From assembly GCA_034401795.1 (NCBI GenBank), contig CM067359.1:140009923-140073922 (forward strand): DNA of 64,000 bases, read 5' to 3'. Every line of letters starts with the position of its first letter. The first letter of the stretch is position 1. A program made the position numbers and the translations under genes. The notes under the pieces are model-generated. The model was given only the letters and a program-made list of their open reading frames with translations, was not told the DNA's origin and ran no database searches. This document shows positions 63,732 through 64,000 of the stretch, in pieces. This DNA is from Chaetoderma sp. LZ-2023a (Eukaryota; Mollusca; Caudofoveata; Chaetodermatida; Chaetodermatidae).

Positions 63732-64000
63732 CCGCTTTATGTTTGTGAAGAGTGCCTCCGCATTGCTTATATACTTCGCCATTCAGCGACGGTGACAACC
63801 ACTTGTCGGGACTGTATCATCCTTCTCTGCTGGAGTCATGATGACAGCTTCCTAGGACAACAAGGTCAGTCTTGTTCATGTGTTGTTCATTGTTTGTATT
63901 GTCACGTTACCCAGTGTTATTAATATGGTGATGGTTTATGTGGGTTGTGGTTCTTTATAGAGAGTATACGAAAATGGAGCCTTTTCGTCTCTGTCCTATA
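63732..64000. other. E5 3' untranslated region, start
   Basis: Corresponds to 19808-20080 of E1 with clear divergence. It ends at the window edge before the ICR. Confidence 0.7.

Larger units (their letters stand above)
57612..64000 (+). mobile_element. DIRS retrotransposon E5 (diverged family A copy), right end beyond the window
   Basis: Starts TTTCACATC at 57612 after host '..gtaagcct'. The left inverted repeat, ORF1, ORF2 and recombinase are present and free of lesions; the ICR and right repeat lie past 64000. Compared with E1-E3 the ITR, leader and proteins show many substitutions, so it represents another subfamily. It is the only copy here with an intact ORF1 and is the best candidate for an active or recently active element. 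Confidence 0.95.

Overview
The window is eukaryotic genomic DNA carrying the middle part of one host gene on the + strand. The gene is a class IA phosphoinositide 3-kinase catalytic subunit, closest to PIK3CA/p110-alpha. Eleven coding exons (2998-56674) chain without a phase conflict into about 538 codons, covering the Ras-binding domain, C2 domain, helical domain and the first few residues of the kinase domain. The adaptor-binding N-terminus lies upstream of the window and the kinase core lies downstream. Long repeat-filled introns and dispersed repeats of a type I know from lophotrochozoan genomes suggest an invertebrate, most likely a mollusc. This cannot be proven from the window.

Most of the DNA is transposon. 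Two introns are greatly inflated: 7561-33463 (25.9 kb) and 38890-55623 (16.7 kb). A third starts at 56675 and runs off the window. They hold tyrosine-recombinase retrotransposons of the DIRS group, all in the same orientation as the gene. Each complete copy has inverted terminal repeats, an internal complementary region (ICR) that spells the joined ends, an ORF1 with an N-terminal Cys/His cluster, an ORF2 with reverse transcriptase and RNase H, and a tyrosine recombinase (YR). Three families are present. Family A has four copies: E1 13670-20723, E2 21030-28085, E3 40727-47776, and a diverged copy E5 from 57612 to beyond the window. D0 (10898-33210) is an old decayed copy of a second family. 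D4 (39392-54458) is a decayed copy of a third.

The copies are nested. D0 sits in the third intron and is cut by E1 and by E2, 306 bp apart, and by a Penelope-like element with a decayed GIY-YIG-like region. D4 sits in the ninth intron and is cut by E3 in its ORF1 and by a 1.1 kb repeat in its recombinase gene. Comparing host and element sequence at the junctions fixes the ends of E1 and E2 to the base: TTTCAC at the left, CGTTTA at the right, with no target-site duplication. The ICR of the elements shows the same join.

Region by region: 1-2997 is intron with a 44-bp minisatellite. 2998-7560 holds exons a-c among TTAA-flanked foldback repeats and a Penelope-like fragment with a 12-bp target duplication. 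7561-10897 is intron with dispersed repeats. 10898-33210 is the D0/E1/E2/Penelope nest. 33464-38889 holds exons d-i with foldback repeats and microsatellites. 39392-54458 is the D4/E3 nest. 55624-56674 holds exons j-k. E5 fills the end.

The most notable observations are the candidate phase-0 intron in ORF1 of all four family A copies, a frame overlapping ORF2 for about 1.9 kb that stays open and leads into the recombinase, a catalytic Arg-to-Cys change in the E2 recombinase, a mosaic E3, and a partial hammerhead-like core in the Penelope tail. No tRNA, rRNA, CRISPR array or second host gene was seen.
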